Source: Bermanella sp040371755
GTDB lineage: Bacteria > Pseudomonadota > Gammaproteobacteria > Pseudomonadales > Oceanobacteraceae
Assembly: GCF_040371755.1 (NCBI RefSeq)
Contig: NZ_BAABWE010000001.1
Coordinates: 606,439 to 670,438 of the forward strand
Length of the DNA stretch: 64,000 bases
Direction of reading: 5' to 3'
Under the pieces are notes generated by a model. It saw nothing but the letters and a program-made list of their open reading frames with translations. It ran no database searches and was not told the DNA's origin. A program made the position numbers and the translations under genes. Below are positions 45,305-54,455 of the stretch, one piece after another (the first letter of the stretch is position 1; each line of letters starts with the position of its first letter).

Positions 45305-45790
45305 TTAGTGCTCTAGGGCATCCATCATGATGCTTAGCAAATGATCACCATACTCTTTTAATGCTTGTTCCACTTCTGGCACATCTCATTTCATAACCCC
45401 TTCTGGTAATAACGAGAAGAATGTCATGCTGTAACTTAACGCATTATTATCCATGGTTAAAGCCATATAATAGGTACGATGTAGCTGATTGCAGATCTTC
45501 TAAAATGCCCTCTAAGTAAGCATTTTCAGCCATTCATTACATCAAACCCTGCTTTTATCAAGACTACGGGCTCCTGAGCTACTGGCATGGCACGCAATCA
45601 GTTACGGCTTTATTTATGAGTATTTAGCCACTTTAGGGTGTTGAGTGGGCAGTTCGCTTAGATAAGCTTTCCAGTGCTTTAAAACTCATGCCGCACCAAA
45701 CCCTGTACAAAATACAAACAACCCAATCCAGACCCTAGATTTAAGCCAGCTAGTGTACCACAAGATGGACAATTGACTATGTCCTCTCAA
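45305..45790 (-). pseudogene. degenerate coding sequence upstream of smc
   Basis: 486 bases with coding-like segments in several minus-strand frames. The downstream part starts MAENAYLEGILED at 45533, shifts frame, continues as RTYYMALTMDNNALSYSM, meets an in-frame TGA at 45386-45388, then continues DVPEVEQALKEYGDHLLS to a TAA at 45305. Further upstream, CPSCGTLAGLNLGSG and MSFKALESLS are separate fragments. A frameshift and a stop make a dead gene or genes likely. No family is recognised. Confidence 0.5.
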
Positions 45791-45817
45791 GGCCTTTGCA
45801 TAGCTGATTTGCACCCA

Positions 45818-45857
45818 TAAAAAAGCCTAATATTGGCTTATAAATCAATATTAGGCT
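45818..45857 (-). terminator. intrinsic terminator of the hsp20 gene
   Basis: A perfect 12-pair stem (AGCCTAATATTG at 45824-45835 and CAATATTAGGCT at 45846-45857) with a ten-base loop; on the minus strand it is followed by a run of Ts. It lies 31 bases after the hsp20 stop. Confidence 0.85.
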
Positions 45858-45888
45858 CAACAAAAGAGTTATTTCAAAGCTCGTCTTA

Positions 45889-46320
45889 TTACTTAATATC
45901 CACTTGAATACGTTTAGGTTTTTCCTCATTGGACTTAGGTATATCGATATTCAGCACCCCCTCCTCAAAGCTGGCATTGATGCTTTTGGCGTTTACATTA
46001 TCAGGTAACGTAAAGCTGCGTGTAAAAGAGCCATAAGAACGCTCTACCCTGTGTAGCTTGTTGTTTGTTTCTTCATGTCTACTTTCACGCTTACCTGAAA
46101 CCGTCAACACTCCCTCATTCACACTAATAGACATATCTTCTTTTTTCACACCGGGTAAATCGGCATGTACATGGAAATTTTCATCGCTTTCACTGACATC
46201 CACACTTGGATACCAATCCGCTTGCTTCATGGCTTCCGTATTGGCTTTTGATACTTGTGGGCGATAACGGCTTAGTACGGCGTCCATTTCAGCAAATGGA
46301 TCCCAAGTTGATAATTTCAT
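45889..46320 (-). CDS. small heat-shock protein, Hsp20/IbpA type
   Basis: A 143-residue holdase chaperone that binds unfolding proteins under stress. The alpha-crystallin domain spans about residues 40-130 (VSESDENFHVHADLPGVKKED, VLTVSGKR, SYGSFTRSFTLPDNV, and the FEEGVLNIDIPK strand), followed by a short tail whose C-terminal IQV resembles the IxI motif. I use the ATG at 46320, which has AGGAG seven bases upstream, not the frame's first start at 46344. A sigma-32-type promoter lies about 50 bases upstream and a strong terminator follows. Confidence 0.9.
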   Translation of the reverse strand: MKLSTWDPFAEMDAVLSRYRPQVSKANTEAMKQADWYPSVDVSESDENFHVHADLPGVKKEDMSISVNEGVLTVSGKRESRHEETNNKLHRVERSYGSFTRSFTLPDNVNAKSINASFEEGVLNIDIPKSNEEKPKRIQVDIK

Positions 46321-46370
46321 GTGAGTCTCCTTTGTATTTCTCAATGGCTTTCTATTGGCCTCACTAAAGA

Positions 46371-46403
46371 TATATGTGCGTTCAAAGGGTTTTCAAGGTG
46401 AGA
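46371..46403 (-). promoter_or_regulatory. sigma-32 (heat-shock) promoter of hsp20
   Basis: On the minus strand the -35 region reads TCTCACCTTGAA (consensus TCTCNCCCTTGAA with one base absent), and the -10 region reads GCACATATA (consensus CCCCATNTA) after a 12-base spacer. It begins about 50 bases upstream of the hsp20 start. This is a strong resemblance to the heat-shock promoter and explains stress control of the chaperone. Confidence 0.7.
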
Positions 46404-46526
46404 TTTTTAATATTTTTTTGAGATATTGATTAACGTCAATATTTGAGATTTTTATAAAAACATATAAACAATTGTGAATGGATTTTGCTTTGGGGATATT
46501 AAATTAAATTGCAAGTGAGGCCTTTT

Positions 46527-46821
46527 TTAATTAGCCCTTTTCCAAAAAGCCAAGCCTACAGCACATAAAATAAAACAAAGGTCGACAATATAAGTAGCTA
46601 AGGGGTGAAAGTCGATTCTTTATAAATAGGCAGCATCATTCAATAATTTCTCTTCTTTTAATGACAAGCGACTAAAAACGTATCCGTAAAATAAAATTAT
46701 GGGAATCAAGAAAAATACAATCATCCTCAATTCAATATAACCACCAACTGAGAGCAGCGACACATTAGAAATACAGTTCCAAGAATCAATTGAAAGTATA
46801 ATCTTTAATATTTTTACTTTC
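46527..46821 (-). pseudogene. broken small membrane protein frame
   Basis: One minus-strand frame reads a hydrophobic helix (MIVFFLIPIILFYGYVF), the segment SRLSLKEEKLLNDAAYL, then a TAA at 46620-46622, and directly continues in the same frame as RIDFHPLATYIVDLCFILC to AFWKRAN and a stop at 46527. No ATG or ribosome site opens the longer form. A two-span membrane protein interrupted by a nonsense codon is the simplest reading. It may be an old relative of the membrane-protein gene at 47103. Confidence 0.4.
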
Positions 46822-46841
46822 TAACTACAATCCCCTTCAAT

Positions 46842-46865
46842 CTCACCCTCACCCTCACCCTCACC
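46842..46865. repeat. four perfect tandem copies of CTCACC
   Basis: A 24-base microsatellite-like run, in an otherwise AT-rich intergenic region. No neighbouring gene start is close enough to suggest phase variation. Confidence 0.8.
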
Positions 46866-47102
46866 AGGACATTAAGCACTAAGCAAAATTCATTTCCCGA
46901 GGAAAACTTCCTATATCAATTTATAATAATAGGGCTGGTCATTTTTCTGACATAAATTAAAATCAATTGGCAATTGAGGTTAATATCACCCGATATAGAA
47001 ACTCTACGCTAGACATTGAAATTCGAATTGATACTTTCGATTTAACAGGTCCCTACCCGTAAATTATTCCTTATTAAATACAGACCTTCTAACAGACTCT
47101 TT

Positions 47103-47573
47103 CTAATTAAACAACATAACAGATAAACATTCCGAAAACCAAAACAAGGATATCCCAGCAACCATCCAACCTGAAAATAAAGACCCTGTAATAAAGAAAT
47201 GTAACAATATAAAGAAGGGGATCAAACTGATAAAAATCAACCTAAAATCTATGGATCTAAACTGTTTATTTTCACTTTTAATATTATAAACATAATCAGA
47301 AAACCCACTAACTAGAAATATTCCTTTAGTCTCGTTCGGTAACTTCTCATAGACACTCTTTGAAACCCTATATTCTTTACCCCCTATCAAAATTTTATAG
47401 GTTGATCTATCTGAATATAACCTATCATCGTCAATATAATTAGACTTTTCCATCATCGAGTCTATTTCAATTGCAGAACAAGCAAAATCAAATATCAAAA
47501 CACACAAACTAACTATCCCTATAAGCATAGATAAAAACACTATACCTTTATCTCTTTTCTCAATATCCATCAT
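47103..47573 (-). CDS. small membrane protein, possible immunity-type partner
   Basis: A 156-residue protein of unrecognised family with an N-terminal span (IVFLSMLIGIVSLCVLIFDFA), a central ~65-residue soluble region (including STYKILIGGKEYRVSK) and two C-terminal spans. It is markedly AT-rich. It starts only three bases after the stop of the large transglutaminase-like protein, whose own C-terminus is hydrophobic. A small orphan membrane protein immediately downstream of a variable C-terminal tail is the position of an immunity gene in polymorphic-toxin loci, but nothing in the sequence proves that role. Confidence 0.55.
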   Translation of the reverse strand: MMDIEKRDKGIVFLSMLIGIVSLCVLIFDFACSAIEIDSMMEKSNYIDDDRLYSDRSTYKILIGGKEYRVSKSVYEKLPNETKGIFLVSGFSDYVYNIKSENKQFRSIDFRLIFISLIPFFILLHFFITGSLFSGWMVAGISLFWFSECLSVMLFN

Positions 47574-47576
47574 AAT

Positions 47577-50500
47577 TTAACATGCCCATCTTGATAAAAA
47601 GCTATGAGCCACTGACAGTATTTTTGACACAATATAGCCAGCGATTAACCCACCAATAAATGTTAATGATAAAGTTGCCACGAACCCAGTCAATATAGCA
47701 AACAATGCAAGATACAGCATTGCTGCTATCGCCCCTTTTATTGATCCATTACAACGCTCATAAAAACTTTGCAGATCACTAAATACTTCAAAAACAGTAA
47801 CCCAATAGCTCTTAAATCCGTCAATAGCTAACAGTGCTTTAATATATTTATTTTTTGTTACTATTGATTCGGCCATTCCAATATAAAATTGTAATTTAGT
47901 TAAAAAGCCAACTTTAACTTTACCTCCATTTTCTCCACCTGCGATTTTATAAGCACCTGCGCCGGTTTCCGGATCTATTATGATATAGCCCTCACCAATC
48001 CAGCCCTCATAATTTAAACTATAATTATGTGTTGTGACGATCTTCCCTGCATTTACACTATTTCTTATTTCAGTCTCAGTATCATGATTTAAGCTCATTG
48101 AATTTAAAGCAACATCAAGATTACTTGGATTTATTGTCCATATTTTTTGACCTTGTAAAGCTGCTAAATTTATTGCTTTTACTGCACTAATACCTTTTGC
48201 AGAATTTTCTGGCGTTGTAAACAGCAGCTCAGGCACTAAATTTTCCATTGAACTGTAACGATTGCCGATTATTTGGTTGTACTTCAACCACCTGCCATTA
48301 TCATTAGCATTTTCAACTGTTGATGATATTACCCGATCAACATCCATGACCATCCCAGTCGTAGATACATTCCGTGGTACACCAAACCAATAACTTGTTG
48401 TCAAGCTTAAATTTACTTTTCCGTAAGATGGTGAACGGTAATTAACAATCCCTACTTGTTGCGCTGCAAGCTCATCCTGAATATTATTCAATGCAAAGTA
48501 ACTACTAATTGTCGATTCTAATAAATCTCCAACTAAATCTTCTTTACTTAACGAAGTAAAAAGTGAATCATCTTCACCTTCTAAAATTGTACTTGTATTT
48601 TTAATATTTTCTTTCAGATTCAGTATGCTTTGAGGGCTAGTACCTTGTAGATCTAGACCTATAGCTTGATATTCACCCGCTATAGGATTGTTTGTAGATA
48701 AATCCCAACCACGTCTAGGCTCCCAATAACCTAATTGCTCGTGCAATTCCGTCCCCATAGTGCCCGCATTGGCTTCAGAAATTGTTTGCCCATCAATGGA
48801 AAACTCTGCAATCAAGTTAATTAAGTACCCTGGTAACGTATCTGGTAACGCATTCGGGTCTACTTCTCCGGTTGCAGGATCGGGGGCTGGTAAATAGCTT
48901 TCAATAATTGCCTGGTCATTCTCAGTAGCGGGTTTAAAGCTCAAAGCTAGCTTTTTACCTGCTAATTTTACAGTGGGCTCAACAATCGTAATTAATGGAG
49001 AACCAGAATAACCATAGGTTTGAGTGGCTAACTCATATTTGAATTTATGCCTTAAGTTATTCGGTACTTCAGAGAAAGTATCTTGGGTCACGATATGACT
49101 ATACGGTAAGCCTGCGGATAATGGGCGTGGTGGAATCACTTTGACTTCCTGCAAGCCTAATACCTCACCAATAGTGGCATCAGGATTTTGATTGGAAATA
49201 TACTCTTCAATTTGTGCTTGAAAGATCTCCAATTGTGCTTCGATGTTTGCTTGGGGCACATTTTGTATCCAGCCCTCTTGCTCATTAACGACGGCATTTT
49301 GCTCAATATCATCAACAAGAGCTTGTGCATCAAAAGGCACGTTATCTTCTAAATCTAATCCTTGAGTGAATTCATATTGTTTAAACGACGCATCCATTGG
49401 AATCCAATTATCGCCTTCAATATTGTTAATCCCACGAGAAGGTTCAAAATCCACATAAGCTTCTACCCAAGTGTGCTCCATACGGATTTTCTTAACGACA
49501 CCACCTTCTACTAAAGCGACGTTGGGAATACCACCTTGACCCATTAAGCTTTGTGCAGCCTCGGGGACATTGACACCACCCACCCAGTTCATTACCTTTT
49601 CAACCGGCACTTCAACGGTACCGTAAGCGTATTTAGCAGGAATGTTTGAAGCTCGTAATAAAGCAATTAATAAACTTGCCGTATCCATTGCATTACCACG
49701 TTTGGTCTCTAAGGTATATTGCGCCCCTTGAATAGAGCCATAACTCGGAATGAATCGAATATTATTATGTACCCAAGTATAAATTTCGATTGGGCTATTA
49801 TTTAAACTTTGTGCTAATTCAATAATGTCATCAGTGATTTGAACATCAATGGTTTGTGCAAGATCATCATCAGTCGGTTGATTGGTTAAGCCTAATGCAG
49901 CCGCTGATAACATATTTGGTAACAAAGAGTTCGACGCCAATTGGGTATATTTAGAGAACGGATTAATCCCAATAGCCGCTTGTAAGTCATGTTTCGTTAA
50001 TTTAGGTTCACGGACATCCTTAGAAGGTGAACGCCATGGTAGGTTATTTGGGTCTTCTGCCGTATGGCTACGTTTGAATTGGGCTTTCCCTAGTTTTTCT
50101 TCAAGCTTGTCCAATAAATTCTTTTGCTCTTGAGAATCATCCGAATTTACTAATTGCTCTAACTCTAACTGAAGTTCCGAATAGTCTTTTTTCACTTGGC
50201 CTAGGGCAACTGAATGACGTTCTTTAATCAGTTGTTTAACTTCTTCGGATAAATTTTTGCCTGAAGTTAGTTGCTCTCCCTCTGCTTCAAACTGAGAGAT
50301 TGCGTCGTCATAAGCTAATTGAACTTCATTTTTAAGAGCCTCAAGATCAGATACTTCTTTATCTAGCAATGGCATGCTTTCAACACCTAATGCACTTAAA
50401 GCATCATCAATCCAGCCTTTTTCTTTCTGGCGCTTAGCGGCTGCCTGCGGTAGCTCTTTACTCAACTTATGTTTTAGTTTTTCTAAGCGATGTGCCAGTT

Positions 50501-50690
50501 TCTTTTCAAGTGTGTTTTCTAATATTTGTGTAATTTCCGCTTGGCGAGCATCATCTTTCGTCATTTCATCTGCAACGGCCTTAGAACTCGGCGACAGATA
50601 AAATACAAATGTAAACATAAAAGCCATTAGGGCGGACACCCCCTTGGCTAACTTACCAAATCTTAATACATCCATGGTCAAACTTGTCAT
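47577..50690 (-). CDS. large secreted protein with inactive-looking transglutaminase-like domain and hydrophobic C-terminus
   Basis: A 1037-residue protein with a signal peptide, then a ~180-residue Lys/Glu-rich coiled-coil region, then a transglutaminase-like core at about 300-435. In the core the Cys position of the papain-like triad reads GNAMD, with Ala at about 334, while His (MEHTWVEAY, about 406) and Asp (WIPMDASF, about 433) remain. A long beta-rich region follows. A short motif, DPETGAGAYKIAGG, near residue 906 precedes a ~115-residue tail holding two strongly hydrophobic helices. That motif followed by a variable tail recalls RHS/transglutaminase-associated polymorphic proteins. The ATG at 50690 has GGGG seven bases upstream. 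Confidence 0.65.
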   Translation of the reverse strand: MTSLTMDVLRFGKLAKGVSALMAFMFTFVFYLSPSSKAVADEMTKDDARQAEITQILENTLEKKLAHRLEKLKHKLSKELPQAAAKRQKEKGWIDDALSALGVESMPLLDKEVSDLEALKNEVQLAYDDAISQFEAEGEQLTSGKNLSEEVKQLIKERHSVALGQVKKDYSELQLELEQLVNSDDSQEQKNLLDKLEEKLGKAQFKRSHTAEDPNNLPWRSPSKDVREPKLTKHDLQAAIGINPFSKYTQLASNSLLPNMLSAAALGLTNQPTDDDLAQTIDVQITDDIIELAQSLNNSPIEIYTWVHNNIRFIPSYGSIQGAQYTLETKRGNAMDTASLLIALLRASNIPAKYAYGTVEVPVEKVMNWVGGVNVPEAAQSLMGQGGIPNVALVEGGVVKKIRMEHTWVEAYVDFEPSRGINNIEGDNWIPMDASFKQYEFTQGLDLEDNVPFDAQALVDDIEQNAVVNEQEGWIQNVPQANIEAQLEIFQAQIEEYISNQNPDATIGEVLGLQEVKVIPPRPLSAGLPYSHIVTQDTFSEVPNNLRHKFKYELATQTYGYSGSPLITIVEPTVKLAGKKLALSFKPATENDQAIIESYLPAPDPATGEVDPNALPDTLPGYLINLIAEFSIDGQTISEANAGTMGTELHEQLGYWEPRRGWDLSTNNPIAGEYQAIGLDLQGTSPQSILNLKENIKNTSTILEGEDDSLFTSLSKEDLVGDLLESTISSYFALNNIQDELAAQQVGIVNYRSPSYGKVNLSLTTSYWFGVPRNVSTTGMVMDVDRVISSTVENANDNGRWLKYNQIIGNRYSSMENLVPELLFTTPENSAKGISAVKAINLAALQGQKIWTINPSNLDVALNSMSLNHDTETEIRNSVNAGKIVTTHNYSLNYEGWIGEGYIIIDPETGAGAYKIAGGENGGKVKVGFLTKLQFYIGMAESIVTKNKYIKALLAIDGFKSYWVTVFEVFSDLQSFYERCNGSIKGAIAAMLYLALFAILTGFVATLSLTFIGGLIAGYIVSKILSVAHSFLSRWAC

Positions 50691-50795
50691 TATTATCCCC
50701 AACTCTAAACCGTTCTAATTAAATAGGTCGAGCCCTATACTTTATATTCGTTCAATAAGACAGAATTATAACCTCTGCCTAATACTATTTTTTTA

Positions 50796-53700
50796 TTAAT
50801 TCAGTTTTTGTTGTATTTGATACAACCAAGCATCCAGAATGAGCCTCAATTCTTGGCTTGCATTAGCCGAGTCATCCGCCATCTTATCTATCGCTAATAA
50901 AATAGAATTGATTGCTTTATCAAAATTATTTTTGGATATATCAATACTGGCTGAATCAAGCTTTTTAATAATGAAATTCAAGTTGATATTTACTGAACCA
51001 GAGGCTTCAAGCGCTGCTATTAAATTTTTAGCTCTCTGATATTCCTGATCTAATGAAAGATTTCCAAATACATATGTCTTTTCATGATTATCAACAATGA
51101 GCTGGCGATTAATACCTGATTTCACATCAATCGCTAATGAAACATCCCCACCCTCGTTTGGTAATTTCACATAGATCGTAAACTCGGTTGAGCTTGGTGA
51201 CGAGAAGTCATATTGCCACACCCAAATACCATTCACTAAATTAAGAGGTACGGTAGATTCTATGATTTGACCACCTTGCGGTAGGGAAATACCCAAATCT
51301 ACAGCGGCTTTTCGACTTTCATTATTTAACAATATAGTCAAAGGAACAACGCTACCTGCAGCTACACTCCAATTATTTGGTTGAATATGAAGTAAAGCAT
51401 TAAGTAATAACTGCTCATGCAACCCTTGATAAGTAGTGGCTTCATCAAGAATATCAAAAGCAAAATAGCTATTATCACCAAGGCCATATTGGCCTGCTGT
51501 TACCGCTGCTGGTGCAACTTCATATGCACATTCATCGCTCGCATTTTTTCCTGTATTAAATGTCGCCCAAACTTCTGCATCACAATGAGCCAGTGCTAAG
51601 CCTTGGTTTACTAATGCATCAGATAAATTTGGTTGGGACATAAACCCATTATCCAATATGGCACTTGCATGATTGTTTTTTCCAGTAAGTTTAATGCCTA
51701 AGGCTTTTTCTATTTTATTGTTTCTACGGTTCCAACTACCGCCGACTAATAAACCTAAACCAGAATTTTGAGCCTCTACCAATAGCTGTTCCGTTTCCGG
51801 ATTAAGCGTGACCTTATCAGAGAAGATAGCAACAGCACTGTATAGGCCCGAATGAAATTCGCTAGTAAAGTCATTGGCGTTATCCGTTAAGGTGTAATAC
51901 CAATCATTAGATTGTAAATGGCTTTCTAAATAACGTCTTTGTGATACTGGATCATTCACATCTTGCGTTGTTGTATCCAATCCATCTACCAAGACTAACA
52001 GTTTGCCTTTATTCGCCAATGTAATACTAGATTCAATCGACGGAGGCGTTACGTTAAACCCAGCTGCCGCAAGCTCTTGTAGCTCTCCCTCAATCTCAGC
52101 CATCACAATACAAACATACCCACCATACTCAGGTGGATCTGATAATAACAATTGAAATGGATGCGGATTAACATTACTGATTAACACATCTTCTTCTTTG
52201 ATTTCATACAAAACGTTTCCATCATTCATATTAATTAATTGATAGATCAAATTTGTTTGAACTTCTGGTTTTGCGCTGCGATTAAACACAGAGAAGTGAC
52301 AGGTTTTAGCCTCCCCTGTTGGGTAATAATCTAAGGCGACACTTCCAACAAGTGAAAATAACTCTAAACGTTCAACATCAAACGTGGTTAGACTGGTTGC
52401 AACATCTTCACCATTTTGAGAAATCACCCATTTAACTTGATACAATCCTGATTCACGATCCACTAACGGCAATACGTATTGTCGATCGCTTAAACCTTGT
52501 GGAACCAAGCTATTTAATGTGAATGTTTCTTCTGCTAATAAGGCGCCACTTGGTCTATAAACACGCAAGGTGCCTACACCACCATCAAATGGACTATTCG
52601 TACTTAAATTTTGAACGCGCAATTCGATATTCGCTTGATCCCATCCTTGATAAACAGGTTTATCTGCATTTACCAAGGCACCGACATCTAAATTTCCACC
52701 ACTGCTTGTGGTGATGGAGAACGGAGCAAACGCTTGTGTTAGTACTTGATTAGTTTCATCCAGTAATTCACCCAGCACATTATAAGCCCCTGCATAAACA
52801 CTTGATGCATCAAAGTATTGGAAGGCTAAATTAACTTCTTCATCAGGGGCAATAGATTGAATATCAAACACACCAAAATCCATCACGTGTATTTTCTGGT
52901 GATCAACAATCGAAAGCCGAACCGAAGCATCCGTATCTATTTGACTTAAATTTTTCACCAAACTCGAAATTTCTACTTGTTCACTTGGAGAATAAATATC
53001 TTTGTCCGTATCAACATTAAGTACATTCAATGTTGGCGCCACTTTAACCGACTGCGAAGGCAATAGTTCACTGACTGGGTTACCATCAATATCGATATAA
53101 GAAAGTTCTAATTGATTAGTTATAACTCTTTGTTCACCCGGGGTTAAATTATACAAGCCTAATGTGGTATTTAAGTTTTCTAATTGCCCAACGCTAAATG
53201 TGTCAAATGCCCAGGATACTACTGTTTGATCATTCTCAATAGAAATCTCAGATGGTGGTACACTGAATGAACTGTTATCGATTTGAATATCAGTAGATGA
53301 GATGGAACTTTTTATTCTCACATTCGATATAGCTGGCTTAATAACTTCAATGTTCACGGCCACAGGGCTTGACGCACCACCACGATTATCGTTTGCTAGA
53401 AATGTCACCAGGTGCTCACCCATATCTGCAGTAGTTGGTGTCCACTCTAAAGTAGCAACGCCTGTTGTCCCCCCTGATAACGTTTGCTCGAATGTTGCAT
53501 CAGATGGTAAACCAACATGATTCAAAAACACTTGATCATTTGGGTTGGGATCAGTAGCTTGCACCGTCAGTGTAAGCTTCTGGCCTACAACCGCTTTGAT
53601 TCTGCTACCTGCTTCTGGTGTTGGCGGATGATCAAATACAGGCCAATCGTTAGCACCTTGCTCCTGTAGTTTCAAAAGAAAGTCAATCGCAGCCGTGCTT

Positions 53701-54455
53701 TTAACATTTCCTTCCTCATCACGATCCTCTATTGTTACTTGAACTGTGTATAAACCATTGCTAAATGATTCAGCGCCTTCCCATGTAAATAATCCAGTTT
53801 GTGAATCAATTTGCATACCAGAGGGAATACCATTAATAGCCGATTCAGAACGAGTTGACATGCGCCATGTCATTTTGTCGCCATCTCGATCAACCGCCGG
53901 AATTAAAAACCGACAATCATATTTAGAACAAGACACGATAGGCGGTAAATTACTAAATGGAGATGAATTACCATCTTCTAAATTAATCCTCGTATATACA
54001 CGCCAAGTTCTACCGGAGTTTCGCAGACCACCGATTTTACAACAACTTTCAAAACGACCTAACCATGGATTACCATTATTATTTGGTGCTGGGTAGGTAT
54101 GTCGAACTATGTCATTTTCATTTCTTGTATCAATTGCTTCACCTACTATCCAGTCTTCTTGTAGGTTACGTGCAATGACTCTAAAATAATGATTCGATGC
54201 CTTACCATCACCAAAATAATAGCTGCCGGGGCTAAAAGTTTGCCCTATATTCGGATGCCCAAATGCACTACTTCTGAATGCAACTGTCATTCGAAAATCT
54301 GCTGTACTATCTGAAATATCTGGACGAGACTCGAAAGTAAAGTGTCCAAATCTAAAGTGACTCGCTTCAACAATTGTGCTCGTCATTAATAAAACGAACA
54401 ATACAGAAAGTTGTAACCACATTTCCTTTGCCTTAATAGAAGTTGAATTATTCAC
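50796..54455 (-). CDS. large secreted protein with Ig/cadherin-like repeats
   Basis: A 1219-residue predicted exported protein. A signal peptide (LSVLFVLLMTSTIVEA) is followed by an N-terminal domain starting SHFRFGHFTFE, which contains paired Cys residues (SCCKIGG, SCSKYDCRF). Then come two He_PIG/cadherin-like domains (about 180-380), several CARDB-like beta-sandwiches (about 480-790) and a region resembling a class I glutamine-amidotransferase fold (GKLLVLVDGLD through LLVGGSWNRRNN, about 840-960), ending in a helical tail. The start is GTG with AAGGAG seven bases upstream, overlapping the preceding gene by eight bases. Its domain make-up suggests a surface or matrix scaffold; no catalytic residues are evident. 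Confidence 0.65.
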   Translation of the reverse strand: MNNSTSIKAKEMWLQLSVLFVLLMTSTIVEASHFRFGHFTFESRPDISDSTADFRMTVAFRSSAFGHPNIGQTFSPGSYYFGDGKASNHYFRVIARNLQEDWIVGEAIDTRNENDIVRHTYPAPNNNGNPWLGRFESCCKIGGLRNSGRTWRVYTRINLEDGNSSPFSNLPPIVSCSKYDCRFLIPAVDRDGDKMTWRMSTRSESAINGIPSGMQIDSQTGLFTWEGAESFSNGLYTVQVTIEDRDEEGNVKSTAAIDFLLKLQEQGANDWPVFDHPPTPEAGSRIKAVVGQKLTLTVQATDPNPNDQVFLNHVGLPSDATFEQTLSGGTTGVATLEWTPTTADMGEHLVTFLANDNRGGASSPVAVNIEVIKPAISNVRIKSSISSTDIQIDNSSFSVPPSEISIENDQTVVSWAFDTFSVGQLENLNTTLGLYNLTPGEQRVITNQLELSYIDIDGNPVSELLPSQSVKVAPTLNVLNVDTDKDIYSPSEQVEISSLVKNLSQIDTDASVRLSIVDHQKIHVMDFGVFDIQSIAPDEEVNLAFQYFDASSVYAGAYNVLGELLDETNQVLTQAFAPFSITTSSGGNLDVGALVNADKPVYQGWDQANIELRVQNLSTNSPFDGGVGTLRVYRPSGALLAEETFTLNSLVPQGLSDRQYVLPLVDRESGLYQVKWVISQNGEDVATSLTTFDVERLELFSLVGSVALDYYPTGEAKTCHFSVFNRSAKPEVQTNLIYQLINMNDGNVLYEIKEEDVLISNVNPHPFQLLLSDPPEYGGYVCIVMAEIEGELQELAAAGFNVTPPSIESSITLANKGKLLVLVDGLDTTTQDVNDPVSQRRYLESHLQSNDWYYTLTDNANDFTSEFHSGLYSAVAIFSDKVTLNPETEQLLVEAQNSGLGLLVGGSWNRRNNKIEKALGIKLTGKNNHASAILDNGFMSQPNLSDALVNQGLALAHCDAEVWATFNTGKNASDECAYEVAPAAVTAGQYGLGDNSYFAFDILDEATTYQGLHEQLLLNALLHIQPNNWSVAAGSVVPLTILLNNESRKAAVDLGISLPQGGQIIESTVPLNLVNGIWVWQYDFSSPSSTEFTIYVKLPNEGGDVSLAIDVKSGINRQLIVDNHEKTYVFGNLSLDQEYQRAKNLIAALEASGSVNINLNFIIKKLDSASIDISKNNFDKAINSILLAIDKMADDSANASQELRLILDAWLYQIQQKLN

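Larger units (their letters stand above)
46321..47102. other. AT-rich intergenic stretch between hsp20 and the accessory island
   Basis: 782 bases without an intact gene. It contains the heat-shock promoter (46371-46403), a broken two-span membrane frame (46527-46821) and a CTCACC repeat (46842-46865). The remainder, to 47102, is AT-rich and shows nothing recognisable. Confidence 0.6.

Noticed and set aside
46842..46865. CRISPR-like repeat
   Set aside because: Contiguous six-base units without spacers; a simple tandem repeat.
53746..54096. 116-codon plus-strand frame inside the Ig-like protein gene
   Set aside because: Antisense shadow of a beta-rich coding region.
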